Assembly (NCBI GenBank): GCA_004352715.1
Contig: SCFE01000018.1
Location: forward strand, 2,568,013 to 2,632,012
Reading direction: 5' to 3'
Origin: Hofstenia miamia
Taxonomy: Eukaryota > Xenacoelomorpha > Acoela
Length of the DNA stretch: 64,000 nt
Each line of letters opens with the position of its first letter. Position 1 is the first letter of the stretch. The notes beneath the pieces are model-generated. The model saw only the letters and a program-made list of their open reading frames with translations. It made no database searches and had not been told where the DNA came from. Positions 1 through 11,520 of this stretch are shown here, one piece after another. Made by a program: the position numbers and the translations under genes.

Positions 1-345
1 AAATGCACTCTCAAATTCATGTTTCCAAAAGCTAATATAAAATGCTTTGTGGAAAAAAATTGAAAACACATAGAAGAATTCTAAAGACAGATTCGGATAG
101 ACAATAAAAAGATCTTTAAAAATTTTAGTATGACTTTTTGAGTTTTACTTTTTTCTTCGAGCAAACATCAATTTAAAAAAATTTTCTCTCAAATCATTGT
201 TTTCAAATTCTAATATAAAATGCTTTGTGTAAAAAAATTGAAAACCCATAAAAGAATTCTAAAAACAGATGCAGATAGATAATAAAAAGATCTTTCAAAA
301 ATTTAGTATGACTTTTTGAGTTTTTTATTTTTGACTGTGTAATTT
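1..345. repeat. Two-unit tandem repeat, about 178 bp per unit
   Basis: Two adjacent blocks align at an offset of 178 bases. Both contain TAATATAAAATGCTTTGTG (33 and 211) and TATGACTTTTTGAG (about 129 and 307), with scattered substitutions between them. The first copy begins at or before the window edge, so this may be the tail of a longer array. Confidence 0.8.
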
Positions 346-1628
346 GGAAATTTGTTGTTTTTGCCTTTAGAAAATTCCACTATTCAGAGGGACATCTAGC
401 GAAAAAATTAGGAATTTCGACTAGAATTTCTGTGCTTCAATTTTTCCATATGGTTAAATAAGATTTTGAAAAAAAATAATACTGAATGTGTGTTGTTTGA
501 AATGCTGTTGAATACTTCGAATTTTTTAATAGCAACAAACAAAACTATAGCAATTGGAACTGGAAAAGTTCCAAAACTAGAACTGGACTGAAACGGTTTT
601 TTTGGCGACAGTATATTTAACTCATATTTAACCCTCTGCTTTAGTGACTGTTTGTGGAAATTAACTCGTTGAACATTTCCATTATCTGCCACTCCATCCA
701 TAACATATGTAAAGCCAACGCAGGGCTTATCATTTGGCAGTTTTCGAATTTTATGTCCTACTGTAAGAACGCTTTCTGAGTCACTGATAATAATTCAGTT
801 CAGTGTTTTGACCAATTGGTTGTAGATCTGTGCAATTTATTGCAAGTTTTGACTGCCTTACATGTAAGTTTACACCATATGCAAGTATATATCAGCCAAG
901 ATTCTTAAAATCTTGAAGTAAGGTAGGTGTAAATTACATATTTAGAAAATTTCACACAAAGCTATCAACATTGCTCAGTTTATAGTAATGTAATTGTTTA
1001 AGAATTGCTTTATGTGCGATAAAATATATTGTTAATTTTTGGTACGAGGTTGTATATTTTTACATTATTCTAATACCGAATTCTGCCTTGGCTGCCATGA
1101 AACTTCAGAATCAGTTAACACTGGATAAATCGCAATTTTTAGACTTAGGTTGTGTGTTCGCTTTTGCGAGTGTGACTTTGAATTCAAATTAATATTCTCA
1201 GTGTTGTCCATAGGAATGTAATTCCATGAGTTGGGACAGCAGACATTAACATACTCAGATTATAAGTTGATAGTTAAAGTTAATAGTCTATATTTTGTCA
1301 TTTTGTATGTCTCTTTGTAAAGATAGTCCTATTTAGTAGAGACTAAGTCTAACCTTTCATAAATTTAGTAATTTTTTTGAACTGCATTCTATATTAATAT
1401 TATGATGCGAATCCCGTGGGATAGGATGGGACAAACATGAATATTTTAGATACGCCAAATCGGAGATTTATCAGATAATTAGGTATAAAATAGCAGAGTT
1501 TAGTTTCGAAAATCTGAATAATTTATGAAAATTTTTAATGTATTTATTTGCAAACCCTAGCTTTGTGTAGTTTGAATTGTTTTAATGTATATTCTCCAAA
1601 TTTATATTTAGAAATTATATTTAGGATT
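346..1628. other. Non-coding stretch upstream of the LicD-like gene
   Basis: No open frame here resembles a protein family. The short minus-strand frame at 408-701 is compositionally AT-rich and unrecognised. A possible splice acceptor (TATATTTAG, ending at 1624) lies just before the LicD ATG, so an upstream non-coding exon in this stretch is possible but not shown. Confidence 0.5.
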
Positions 1629-2441
1629 ATGGATGAAGATAACTTCTTAAATGTTTTGTTCCAAGATAATGATAATTTTACAGATTGTCATCATGAAGAA
1701 TTTATTGGAATGTGGCCGACGAGCAATTCATCAAAAAATCTTTTGAAAGGAATTAAACGTTTAAAAAAGTTTAAACCAGCGTTACTTGACCTTTTAAAAG
1801 TTGTTATTGAGTTTTGTAGGACATTTAATTGTCCGTATTTTATAGTTGGTGGGACGGCATTAGCAGTGTATCGTGAAAATGGTTCCATGATTAAACATGA
1901 TCATGATATTGATATTGGAATAATGGAAAGCGATCTTCATAGATTTTATGAAAACAGAGAATTTTTTGACTCTTCAAAGTATCAAATATCTGGCTGGGAT
2001 CGTTGTTTCGATAAACACACTCACCAAGAGCTCTCATTTGATGGATTTTCGTCTAAAAGTATAAAATTGTGTTTCACATATGACTATCTTAAACAATTGT
2101 TCAAAAACCCTCCTTCCCCATGTGATATTCATTTAGATATTTTTACGTATTCTTCTCATCCTGAAAATCCAAAAATATATTTGCGAATCAATTGGTTTAT
2201 GCCAAGATTGTATGATTGGAGAAGAAAACTTTTTAAACGAAGTTCGCTTTTTCCTTTAAGGAAATACATATTTGAGGGTATTGATGTTTATGGCCCTTGC
2301 GACCTCTATGATTTTCTCAAAACTGAATATGGGTATTTGGAGCGCGATGCTGAATATGATGCAGAAACACAACTTTATATTAAAATGTCGAGTTCTAAGT
2401 TCGCAGATTTACCAAATAAATTGAAAGAAATTTTAAGCTAA
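1629..2441 (+). CDS. LicD/fukutin-family protein, apparently intronless
   Basis: A 270-residue protein in one uninterrupted frame. LicD/fukutin proteins have a nucleotidyltransferase-like fold; characterised members move phosphocholine or ribitol-phosphate onto glycans. Visible marks are a hydrophobic helix before GGTALAVYRENG (about residues 74-85), the acidic cluster HDHDIDIG (90-97, with Asp91, Asp93 and Asp95 as likely metal or nucleotide ligands), DIHLDIF (about 166-172), and the family-typical end LFPLRKYIFEGIDVYGPCD followed by YG (about 207-235). The frame is open upstream to 1548, but the first ATG in it is at 1629 in a good context (ATTATGG). No signal peptide or membrane anchor is visible, unlike Golgi fukutins. 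It could be an intact intronless gene or a young retrocopy; the lack of stops and the nearby polyadenylation signal favour a working gene. Family assignment is fairly sure; the substrate is unknown. Confidence 0.78.
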   Translation: MDEDNFLNVLFQDNDNFTDCHHEEFIGMWPTSNSSKNLLKGIKRLKKFKPALLDLLKVVIEFCRTFNCPYFIVGGTALAVYRENGSMIKHDHDIDIGIMESDLHRFYENREFFDSSKYQISGWDRCFDKHTHQELSFDGFSSKSIKLCFTYDYLKQLFKNPPSPCDIHLDIFTYSSHPENPKIYLRINWFMPRLYDWRRKLFKRSSLFPLRKYIFEGIDVYGPCDLYDFLKTEYGYLERDAEYDAETQLYIKMSSSKFADLPNKLKEILS

Positions 2442-2514
2442 CATGGACTAGAAGTATTAGTAAAATCCATATCACTTTGTCATCTTTTGATATGAGTATA
2501 TATTTTCCTTTGTA

Positions 2515-2520
2515 AATAAA
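2515..2520 (+). promoter_or_regulatory. Polyadenylation signal AATAAA for the LicD-like gene
   Basis: A canonical AATAAA lies 74 bases after the TAA stop of the LicD-like frame. The short 3' UTR supports a real transcript end here. Confidence 0.6.
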
Positions 2521-3844
2521 GAAAATCAACTTTTGCAGACATTTAAGCTATAAATCATGTTTTTCCTTAAATTTGTTCAAAATTGGGATTGTTAATAAAG
2601 TTTTTTGTCATTCTTAATATAAAAAATAAATTTCTTAAGATTTGTACCTTACATATCATTTTAATTATTATCTTGTTAATGTTATTCTATTTTTTGGGGT
2701 TTCTTCAAATAGTTTCGCTTGAGTAAAGCCACATTTGATTTTAATTCAGTTAAAACTGCTGTAACTTAGCAAATTTTGGGACAACATTGCTTAATTATAC
2801 ACACGCCTATTGAAACTAGGTGGACGATTAACTTGTGGTTATATCATTTTTTTGGAAATGTGACATTGTTAAAAATTATTCCTATTATACTACAGAATTC
2901 TTTCAAGAAATTGAGGATTTTGAAAATTTCTCATGAATTTCGTTTTGCTACTAAAACTTAACTTGATTGAATTTTTATTAAATATCTCAATTGGTTTATT
3001 CGAAAACTTACAATGAGCGCTATAATTTTTCTACTAATTAACATTTTCCTAGTTACGTTAAACTAACGTATTAGAGACCTGGTTGACAAGACTGATTCGC
3101 TGTTTGGCACCTGGGCAGAAAATATTTTTTCTCAAAATTGGACCATTACATTTTCTATTTCAGTTACGCAACCGGGAATTCTTAAAGATCTGCTCGTTCC
3201 GGTCACTAGCCACAGCCGCAACAATTGTTAGAAGGTTTCTATACTTTCACAACTGAGTTGAATAAGGTGTTGAGAAATCTACAAGAAACGGAACCTCATT
3301 ATGGCCACAGTTGTAGAATTATGTTTCTCAGGGATGTCAAAAATGTACCTCACCAGCATTGCTGTTGCTAAGACAAGTATACATGTATAATAGCACACAC
3401 TAAGTTATATAGGAAACACAAACCCCTAATATGAGATTCATCCACTTAAAAACAAAACAGTTGGCAATTTTATATAAACAAAACATGAGGACAGATCATA
3501 TGATGCAATCACATTATTTTAAATTTATTTTTGTTGCATCAATTTTCTTAATTGTAGAAAGTATTCAAAGGCTGTCCATATTTTGGTCATGTTTGACAAC
3601 TTGCATTTGAACAAGCTTAAAAATCGCTGTGCAAAAAATTCAAACCAGTTAGATTTTAGATCCCTACAAAAGCAATGAAGTTTTGGACTAAAAATGGTCT
3701 GTTTCAAAATATTTAAGTTAATAAAAATCAATGTTTTTATTAATGTGTCTTAGGAATTTTCAGGCATTAATTACGTCATGGCGATATCACTGATGAAAAA
3801 ACAAACCCGTCAAGCTAATTTTTGCAAAGATCAATTGACTGTAA
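2521..3844. other. Non-coding stretch with one weak exon-like segment
   Basis: Mostly AT-rich with nothing recognisable. At 3172-3258 a good acceptor (TTTCTATTTCAG) is followed by about 28 open codons of higher GC content ending in TGA. No family match was recognised and no partner exon was found, so it is not called as a gene. Confidence 0.4.
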
Positions 3845-4132
3845 TTGAACTCTTATTTTTACTCTAGTTCTGTAGGCATGTTTAACAATAAAACTAAGGA
3901 CATTCCTAAGATAGAACGTCACACACCTAATCGTAGTATTATCTTTAACATACATTTCAGTGACAGAGCACCATTTTACCTGAATGAAAGGGTCAACTGT
4001 CCCAACCAGTCTGTGTATTGCCGATCCAATTCCCATTTGATTATTGAGATGCATATGGTGTCACCTTCAAGAGTTTGGTGTGCAATGATCTAGCCTCAAA
4101 ATGGAATCACTTACCATATTATTGGAGAGAAT
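3845..4132 (+). pseudogene. Decayed IS630/Tc1/mariner-superfamily transposase fragment
   Basis: The frame holds the signature around the second catalytic aspartate: HFSDRAPFYLNERVN (Asp codon at 3962), then a region ending SRVWCAMI. This matches the FSDEAHF-LN--VN ... VWCAL pattern of this transposase class. An in-frame TAG at 4091 interrupts it, yet the frame continues with NGIT--IIGEN, resembling the family's GIIGPYFFEN, up to a TA microsatellite. The N-terminal half, the first catalytic Asp and the third acidic residue are absent, so it is dead. It stands 85 bases upstream of a separate mariner element and is not part of it. Confidence 0.6.
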
Positions 4133-4152
4133 ATATATATATATATATATAT
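4131..4152. repeat. (TA)n microsatellite
   Basis: Pure alternating AT run that cuts off the transposase fragment described just upstream. Confidence 0.9.
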
Positions 4153-4217
4153 TGTTCAAATTTTTCTTCCTAGTTTCAAATATTCTTTCGAAATGTGGTA
4201 TGATTTTACAATATATA

Positions 4218-4784
4218 TTAGGTTGTCAGATAAGTTCGTGCGGGTTTTATGAACGTTATTTTTATCAACACAAAACGTTTATTCGCCTTAATGCTAAAAG
4301 CTTTTCAAGTGTACTATGTTATATGCACTTAAATTAGTTTGCTGTGTTACGAGAGAGCTTGTTCGACGTTTGAATTTTGAATTTTTATCTCACCGTTCTT
4401 GCTCGTCGAGAGAGCTTGTTGGACGTTTGAATTTTGAAGCTGCACTCAGTAGGCAAAATTTTGTTGGTTTGAATCACAAATTTTTGTGGCTTTCGAAATG
4501 GAGTGCCAAGTTGACAAGAACGAGCATTTCCAACAATCTTCGAGGCGTTTCCTTCGACACCAACGAGGAGCTAAAAACATGGCTGGATAATTTTTTTGTC
4601 TCCAAGTCCAGTGATTTTTACCGCAGCGGTATTATGAAACTTGTAGAACGATGGGATAAAGTTGTAAAAAGTGAAGGAGAATACATCATTGATTAATAAA
4701 GAACTTTTTTATATTTCTAATGTGGTTTAATGTTCATTTCAATTATGTGCTATAAAAACCGTACGAACTTATCTGACAACCCAA
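4218..4784 (+). mobile_element. Internally deleted mariner element with both inverted ends
   Basis: A 567-bp element bounded by TA on each side (4216-4217 and 4785-4786). The ends are about 32-bp inverted repeats: TTAGGTTGTCAGATAAGTTC on the left, and TTGGGTTGTCAGATAAGTTC read from the right, continuing almost identically (CGTGCGGGTTTTAT against CGTACGGTTTTAT). TTAGGTTGTCAGATAAGTTC-type ends and a TA target are typical of mariner. At about 1.3 kb for a full mariner, more than half the interior is missing, making this a non-autonomous deletion derivative. Confidence 0.88.
4316..4696 (+). pseudogene. Remnant mariner transposase (C-terminal end retained)
   Basis: The 126-codon frame ends with a typical mariner transposase C-terminus: LRGVSFDTNEELKTWLDNFF, then a segment ending FYRSGIMKLVERWDKVV. 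The catalytic core is deleted. The 5' part contains a duplicated roughly 31-bp segment (GAGAGCTTGTTSGACGTTTG and following) at about 4350 and 4408, 58 bases apart, which may mark the deletion scar. It cannot encode an active enzyme. Confidence 0.75.
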
Positions 4785-6161
4785 TATAAAAATAGTTATT
4801 TAATTAATACATTTTCATGAAATTGGGCAATGTTAGTTAATGACAATGTCTGACTTTTCCAATGTCATGCTTTATAACCATAGACTTCGTGCCTCTATTC
4901 CTGAGTCATACATTTCTTTTAACTAGGGGTAACTGCAGCTGTGATGACACAATTTCCAAATCCTTTGTGCTATGCCTTTGAACCCACTCTTTTTATTATA
5001 TCGTCTTGATTTTATATTATTTTCGCTTAAATAACTGGCCTCAGAATGTTTAATGGATAATCTTTATAACATTTTAAAATTATTATCGCTTTGTAAATAT
5101 TGGCCAATTAGAGTTTCCGCTTTTTTCACTCTGTTTATTTTCAATAGTTTTTACTGTACAAATCTCTGTATTTCTCAAGGTTTAATTTATTGCCAAATAA
5201 TTAATTCAAATAGTCATATATGTTTACAATTCATATAGTAACATTAGGTACTTAACCTAGCTTGTTGGCCTTTTTAGGCCAAAAATGGTTTTTCATAAAT
5301 ACATTTTTAAAAGTTAGTAAAAATGTTTTCATATGTTAGTATTGGTAATATTGCAGATATGCGATTTCCCATTTATTTTTAAAGATATAACTAATTTGGA
5401 CATCTATATGTATGTTTATAATTTTAGGTTAGTAATGAATTCGAATTGCAAATCAAACTCGCTAGGCAAGTTTAAAATCCAGTCGAGTCAGACATTGCAA
5501 TTAGATTTTTACTTAAAGGTTTTTTGTAATTATTATAAGTGAAAGTTCCTTTTTTATCTGTCAAATGACATAATAAATGTGTCAGCTTCATTTATTTAGA
5601 ATTTTTTCAACCTTAAAAATTTTTTGAAAGTGTACCCATCCCAGGTAATGTTTTTACTATTCTCTCTGAGCTACGCCACTGGTCGTGAGACCATATTTAA
5701 TAATTGGATCTGAACGGTTTTTTTGGTACGGGCATCAAATGGGACTAGGATTAAATGGAATGGTTCTGGTTCCTTAGATATACGTGATATACTGAAGTCA
5801 CTATAATTTAGACATTAAACTGATTAAAAAATAAAAAAAGGTTTTTACGTTTCACATAATAGATTGATTTGCTTTGCATTTTTGAAAAAATGCAGATTTT
5901 AGTGTCTCCTTTATTTAGTCGAGGATTTATAGATGTTGGAGATAACAAGTATAAGCAGATTTTGAGTATACTGTCTAGTTCTCCTCTAAAAATCAAGTAC
6001 TATCCTTAGTTATCTCGAAATCCATTTTGTTGGAATTTTGTATTGCAATTCATTGATTAAATTAAATTTTATAGAACTGAGTTATTGAATTGAACATTTA
6101 GATTAAAATATGAGATAAATCATTCAATGTGTGCAATCATTTGATGAGGTGATATATTATT
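4785..6161. other. Non-coding AT-rich stretch
   Basis: No recognisable gene. Short frames at 5053-5238, 5333-5542 and 5808-5996 (minus) are AT-driven and match nothing I recognise. Confidence 0.5.
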
Positions 6162-6500
6162 TAGGGCCCTGCGAGAACTCGACTCGGGCTTCTAAAACCT
6201 CAACTCGACATTTCAAGTACTCGAAAACCAAAAATATCTTAGCATGATCGGCATCTGTTTTTCTGCAATTTCTGCCTATAATGTGGAGCATTCCATTGGT
6301 CTTTCATTATTTATCTCAAGTTGTAAGCCATCAGGCTTGGTTTCTATCAATTAGTCGTGCATTTATATAGGGTAGCACAGTTATATATACCTTAACCTAA
6401 TGAGAAAATTAAGTATATTTGTAACTCGTAACTCGACTCGAATTCACGAGTTACAGTTCCAACTCGACTCGAGTTTAAAAAAGTCAACTCACAGGGCCTA
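6162..6500. mobile_element. hAT-type MITE with 8-bp target duplication
   Basis: A 339-bp element with inverted ends TAGGGCCCTGCGAG (left) and TAGGCCCTGTGAG (right, reverse complement). The flanking 8-mers are ATATTATT and ATATCATT, a 7/8 match, as expected for hAT insertion. The interior is rich in ACTCGACTCGA repeats and has no coding frame. Confidence 0.7.
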
Positions 6501-7164
6501 ATATCATTACCTATAATATTTATTGTTTAGTAACATGCTCTGCACTCCCTTCAACTTCCATTGTTACTATTGTAAACTTACTGAAAATCTAAGCAGAGGA
6601 ATCCCGTCATTTGCTTATTATTAAGAAATTTCGCATGACTTTCTTTTTCGTTGTCTATTTAACGCAATCGGAACAAAGTAAAAACGTCAAATCGAAGCAC
6701 AAGAGATTTTAAATAGATGGAGCTAAAAATTCTACTGGAAAGAAATTAATTGATGCACGAAAAGACGTTTTGAATCCCCAGGGTTTTCCACTGTTTTCAA
6801 ATATACCGAAGCCCCGAAAATTAAAAACTAAAATATTTAATTTGCATTGAAATCTTGTTAATTAGCAGAACTGACATTTTGTCTTCTGCGTTTGTGATAA
6901 TTCCATGAAAATCATTATTACACATTTTATTTGTATGTATTATTTATTATTAAATGTCTGCTAGCCTAAACGGATATTTTATTTAGTTTGGAGGAGATTC
7001 GAAATTTGCCAATATCAAATTCCGCTATTTAAAAGATGTTTTAAACAAACATTTTTTATCGCTGTTTTTTAAATTGTTACCGTAAGTTAGCTGGTAAACA
7101 ATCAACCACTGTCAAATTATTCAAGCTTTCATTTGTTTGGCCCTAAGTCTACTAGGAATTGCTT

Positions 7165-7330
7165 AAAATATTTAATGGTTTCCACAAAGAAAATGTAAAC
7201 CCTTATAACTCACAAACTAATAGAAATATTTAAAATGTGAAAGATTTTTTTCTTTTTCGTCTTTAATACGTCCAGGTGCGCCCTTTAGGGTAGTTATTGC
7301 TTCCATGGGCTTTATTATCTGAACATGAGG
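7165..7330 (+). repeat. Dispersed repeat fragment, same family as 51484-51900
   Basis: Shares ACTCACAAACTAATAGAAAT near its start and GCTTCCATGGGCTTTATTAT with CTGAAC near its end with the copy at 51.5-51.9 kb (there ATTCACGAACTAATATAGAT and CTTCTATGGGTTTCTGATTA with CTGAAC). No inverted ends are visible in this copy. Confidence 0.5.
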
Positions 7331-8249
7331 TATGGTAAAACTCTGAATGTTTTTACAAAATGAAATTTCCCTTTGATGTAATTTTTATATTATCTTGTAT
7401 TTCAGGTACAGTGTGCATAAACCCATATATGTATCCATATCAAAGGCTTTCAATATTTCTTAAGATTGTTGAAAAATGTGGACTAAGCCTTGTGTTACTT
7501 CAAAGTAAAGTAGAAATAGGGATAAAAACATATTTAACTTTGGTATGTGATGTAACTATGTATAAATTAGCTATTTCATCAAAATAGTGTGCTATAGGGA
7601 TGTAAGTGGTTTCCGATTTCTTGCTTCCAATCTTGCTTGGATTTCTAGTCTCCGTATTGTTCGTATTTTATGACATAAAAAGCTGGTAGATGAAAGTAAG
7701 TTACTAGGTTACCACGTCTGTTCAAGGTTAGTGGTCTCTTTTGATGTTTTCCTATTCCACGAATGACAAAATTTTCGCAATTACCAAAGACAAAGCTTAA
7801 TGGAAATGACTCAAATGGATTGCATGCTGTCGCAGTTTGATTGTGCCTTGCATCACAATCTGAAAACTTTTTTCTTTGTTAGACATAACTTGCAAAGTAT
7901 AATGGTTTCCTATTTTGTAAAGCTTTACAGAAAATAATTAAATTTGAAAATTATGGACGTAAGAGATCATAAAATACTTTACTTGTTTCTCAATACAAAG
8001 TAATGTATACACTAAGTTCAAGGTTAATCTTTTCACTGCAATTAGGGTACTGGTTCCACACGTAGTTGTTATATGATCTAATACAAAGAGACACATGCAC
8101 AAATTGTTTATAATGGACTCTATACTATGACCAGTTACAGTTTTTGATTAGTAAAATATAAGGCCACATTCATTTCGCATATAATTATTAGTATGTACTT
8201 ATCAATTGACTTCATTGCCTTTATTTAGAGATAATACATTTTGTCATTA

Positions 8250-8660
8250 CTCCTGGACGTATTTTCGTGTACAGGGATTATTTTAGTTCCATGTATGTAT
8301 TTACACTAATATGTATTTCGTGTATCGAATAATATTCGTGTATGTATTCGTGTATTTCACAATACATATATATTGTTAATCATTTTTATAGATCTATGCA
8401 AATTTATGTGTTCGGTGAACTTAAGGTATTAATTGCTTTGTATTACATAACTACATTGAAGCGAAATTGAATCAAACGTATAATTGAACTACAAATACAA
8501 TTTCACTTGTTAGATTTCAATATAGCGAGTTCCTTCAATGACTTGGAACTAGTAAAAAATCCTTCGTTCTCGTGTATGTATTTGAAAGCTTCGCGTATAT
8601 ACGTGCATGTATCAAAATCTATCATTCCGTGTATTTTCGTTTACGTGTATATAAACAAAC
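8250..8660. repeat. Cluster of degenerate CGTGTATGTATT-like motifs
   Basis: Variants of TCGTGTATGTATT, CGTGTATTT and ACGTGTATA recur at irregular spacing on the plus strand, around 8263, 8316, 8335, 8349, 8568, 8628 and 8643. This is not a clean tandem array; it may be a decayed minisatellite or transposon. Confidence 0.45.
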
Positions 8661-11292
8661 AATACTTTGCTAAATTCCTATTGGCTGTTGAGGATTTGAA
8701 ATAATTTTGTCATTCTCAAATGTATCAAACAGTTGGCCCGTACATATTTTGGGTTATTAACCATTATACCTGAATAAGGTTATGTGTGAAATGTTTTTAA
8801 ATCTGAAATAGCATTTTGCTGATTTTAAAATATTTAATGCAATTTAAGTATGTAAAATAGCTTTGTAAATAACTATTTATTTGTTGGGTTAATGTAAATC
8901 TAATTGGACGTCCCAACCGACAAACAATTTGACTTTGGTTGCCTTCAACGGTTGCTTATATGTTCTTGTTGATGAATCCGGTCTTATCTTGCGTTTTATG
9001 TTATGCCGGCATTAGTATCAGGGCTTTGGGCTAATTTTTTTATATTTATACGGCCATTCGTTCGAAATATTCTTAGCCCTACATGCTTCTTTGAGCTGAA
9101 ATAAAGAGGCACTCCATTTATTATAGTGTTTAATTATAACCGTTTGTTAGTTTCGATTTTCAATAGAAAATTGTTTTTTTTCAAATTTTAAATTATATTT
9201 GTCTTGTGTTTCAAATGTTAAAATGTTCCATTCTATATTTTTAATTTTGTTCTCTTTGATCTCAAAATCAGATTTTAAATAAAATATCTTAAAGTTACAA
9301 TTTCATCAACTCCACCTCCCATTGGACAATTCATTGATCTACGTTGTTGTTTGTCTAGTCTCAACGTTATAGGTTTTAATTCTATTTTGAACAAAGTACT
9401 AGGGTAGTAGATTGTTTATCACTGAATTATTGTATTAACATTTATTGGAATTTTTTTCTGAAGATGTTCAGTTGACACCCAAGCGTCATAGTTCTTAAAA
9501 TCATTTACTTGATGAATGGTAACTTCAAAATTATGGAAAATCAATTTTTTTGCAAACCTATCATTGTGGTTTGAAGACTCCACTTTGATTGATACTCAAA
9601 GTTAAATGAAATCACGCAAATTCATTTGTTAATGGAGAATAGTTTCGTAATTCTTTTGAATTGCTTTCAGGTCGTCGATTAGCATTAGCTCGGATATCCC
9701 ATAATTTTCTTGACAGCAATTTTGCGATGCCATTATTTCTATGCAAGCAGGCGTCTAAAAAGCGTGGCTATATTTTCTAAGATTATCATTTCTTCAGCAT
9801 TTCCTTCTGCTATTGCATCGAAATACAAATATTTCTGCTCATATTTTTCCGTCATTTTTAATAATAGATTAATTATGTACTTTGTACTATTTGAAATATC
9901 TATAATGCATTTGCATCTAAGTTTTTTTACCAATATTAACATGTGGTTTTTGAAATTTGTGCGGGAACCAGTTATTTGTTTGTCCCCGGCCTCAATTGTT
10001 TGGTCAGAGGTCTATGAAATTTTCTGGTCGGAAAGTCCCATTGGTTCCACTGCATTTCGTTTTTAACTAAAATTGGTAGATATTCTGATATCTGTGGTTC
10101 CAGTCCCATAAAACTGAATTGTTCGCAGAAACCTAGTAGGAATCGCTAATTATAATGGAATATTATTTTGTTTAATTTTGCATCAATATATTTGATAATA
10201 AATATTCAATACATTGAATCAATAACCAATGTTTACAATTGGGATTGGTCCAAAAAATTCCACTATGAGGTCTCGCAGAATCCCAGGCAAAATACATTTT
10301 AAATTTTATATGACGAGTAAGTTATTAATTTTGCTGGTAACAACCAACTTGAAAACATTTGCACATTTTGAGAATCATTCGGTCAACTCAATAAAATAAA
10401 TCCATTAGTAAGTTGAAAAAAAGGTCAAACGAACTTTTTTAAAGTTGCCGAGTGAATAATTTTGTTGGGATAGTAGCCTTCCTTTTAAGATTTAGTAAAG
10501 ATCTGGTTGCGCATTCCTTCCCTTACTTGCATGTCAGAATCGACTTCTTCTGAAAGTCAGCTTTGTTAATTATCGGTTAGCATGCGTTTATTTTCGCTTT
10601 GAACGGTAAAGTTTTACTTTACAGTAATATTACAAACAAAAATCTTTATGCTAAAGTTCAATTTATTACCACATCATATCGGCTTATCTATAATACTCTG
10701 CAAATATTAAGCATTACAAAGCAAAATGTGATAGTGCCTGGGAATGCGTATCACACTGATCTATTAATCTTTCACGAAGAGTTGTGTTTGAAGTTTTTAA
10801 TTAGTTTTATGTTTCGAACAAATTCGGCAGATGAAGGTTTTTGTAGAGTTAGTGATTAGTTGATTTCGTTAATTGAAAGTATTAGCTTAACTTAGAAACA
10901 ACTCTTTCAATAAGTGAAAGAGAATCATTGATGGAGCCGCGTAAAGGCATACTGATCATATAGTTATACTGCAATTCTTGAATCTTCCAGTAGGATCAAA
11001 GTTCAAAAAGTTTTTTCCAAGTTTTACTATCTATATTGTAATGCACGCTACGAAGGACTGCTTAAATAGTCCTACAGCAATCAATTTTATTTGTAATAAT
11101 TTATTAATGCATTATCATGTTTATTAATTACAATATCTAAAGCTATTTTTAATAGTAAGAAAGAGTAGTCCACAAATTTATAGAATTTTGTTGTTTCAAC
11201 TCTTTCAACAACAGATGTTCTTATCCAAAAGCTTGAGACTTTAAGTAAACAAAATTATCCATTTAGTAGTTGACGAATAATCTTCTTTCTAA

Positions 11293-11517
11293 GGCCACGG
11301 TTAGACTAGTGATTGGTTCAAAAGTGATCTATCACATTTTGATTGAATCGCACGTCTAACCACCCGAGATAATTAGCGATGTGACGATCACGAAGAAATC
11401 GTTCTCGTTCGATTTCCTTGTGATCGTCACGTCGCTAATTATCTCGCATGGTTAGACATGCAATTCTTTCAAATGTGATAGATCACTTTTAAAACATTCA
11501 CTAGTCTAACCGTGGCC
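11293..11517. mobile_element. Fully palindromic MITE, PIF/Harbinger-like
   Basis: A 225-bp element whose two halves are near-perfect inverted copies meeting at about 11405. It begins GGCCACGGTTAGACTAGTGA and ends with the reverse complement of GGCCACGGTTAGACTAGTGA. It is flanked by TAA on both sides (11290-11292 and 11518-11520). A 3-bp TAA/TTA duplication is typical of PIF/Harbinger and Tourist-type MITEs. There is no coding capacity. Transcribed, it would form a very stable hairpin. Confidence 0.82.
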
Positions 11518-11520
11518 TAA

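Larger units (their letters stand above)
6501..11289. other. Long non-coding stretch
   Basis: No exon could be supported. It contains a degraded copy of a dispersed repeat at about 7165-7330 (related to 51484-51900) and a cluster of CGTGTA/TGTAT motifs at 8250-8660. Open frames at 7360-7587, 9710-10066 and 10599-10859 look like chance. Confidence 0.5.

Noticed and set aside
3172-3258. Exon-like segment after a good acceptor, ending in TGA
   Set aside because: Only about 28 codons, no partner exon and no recognised family; kept as a note rather than a gene.
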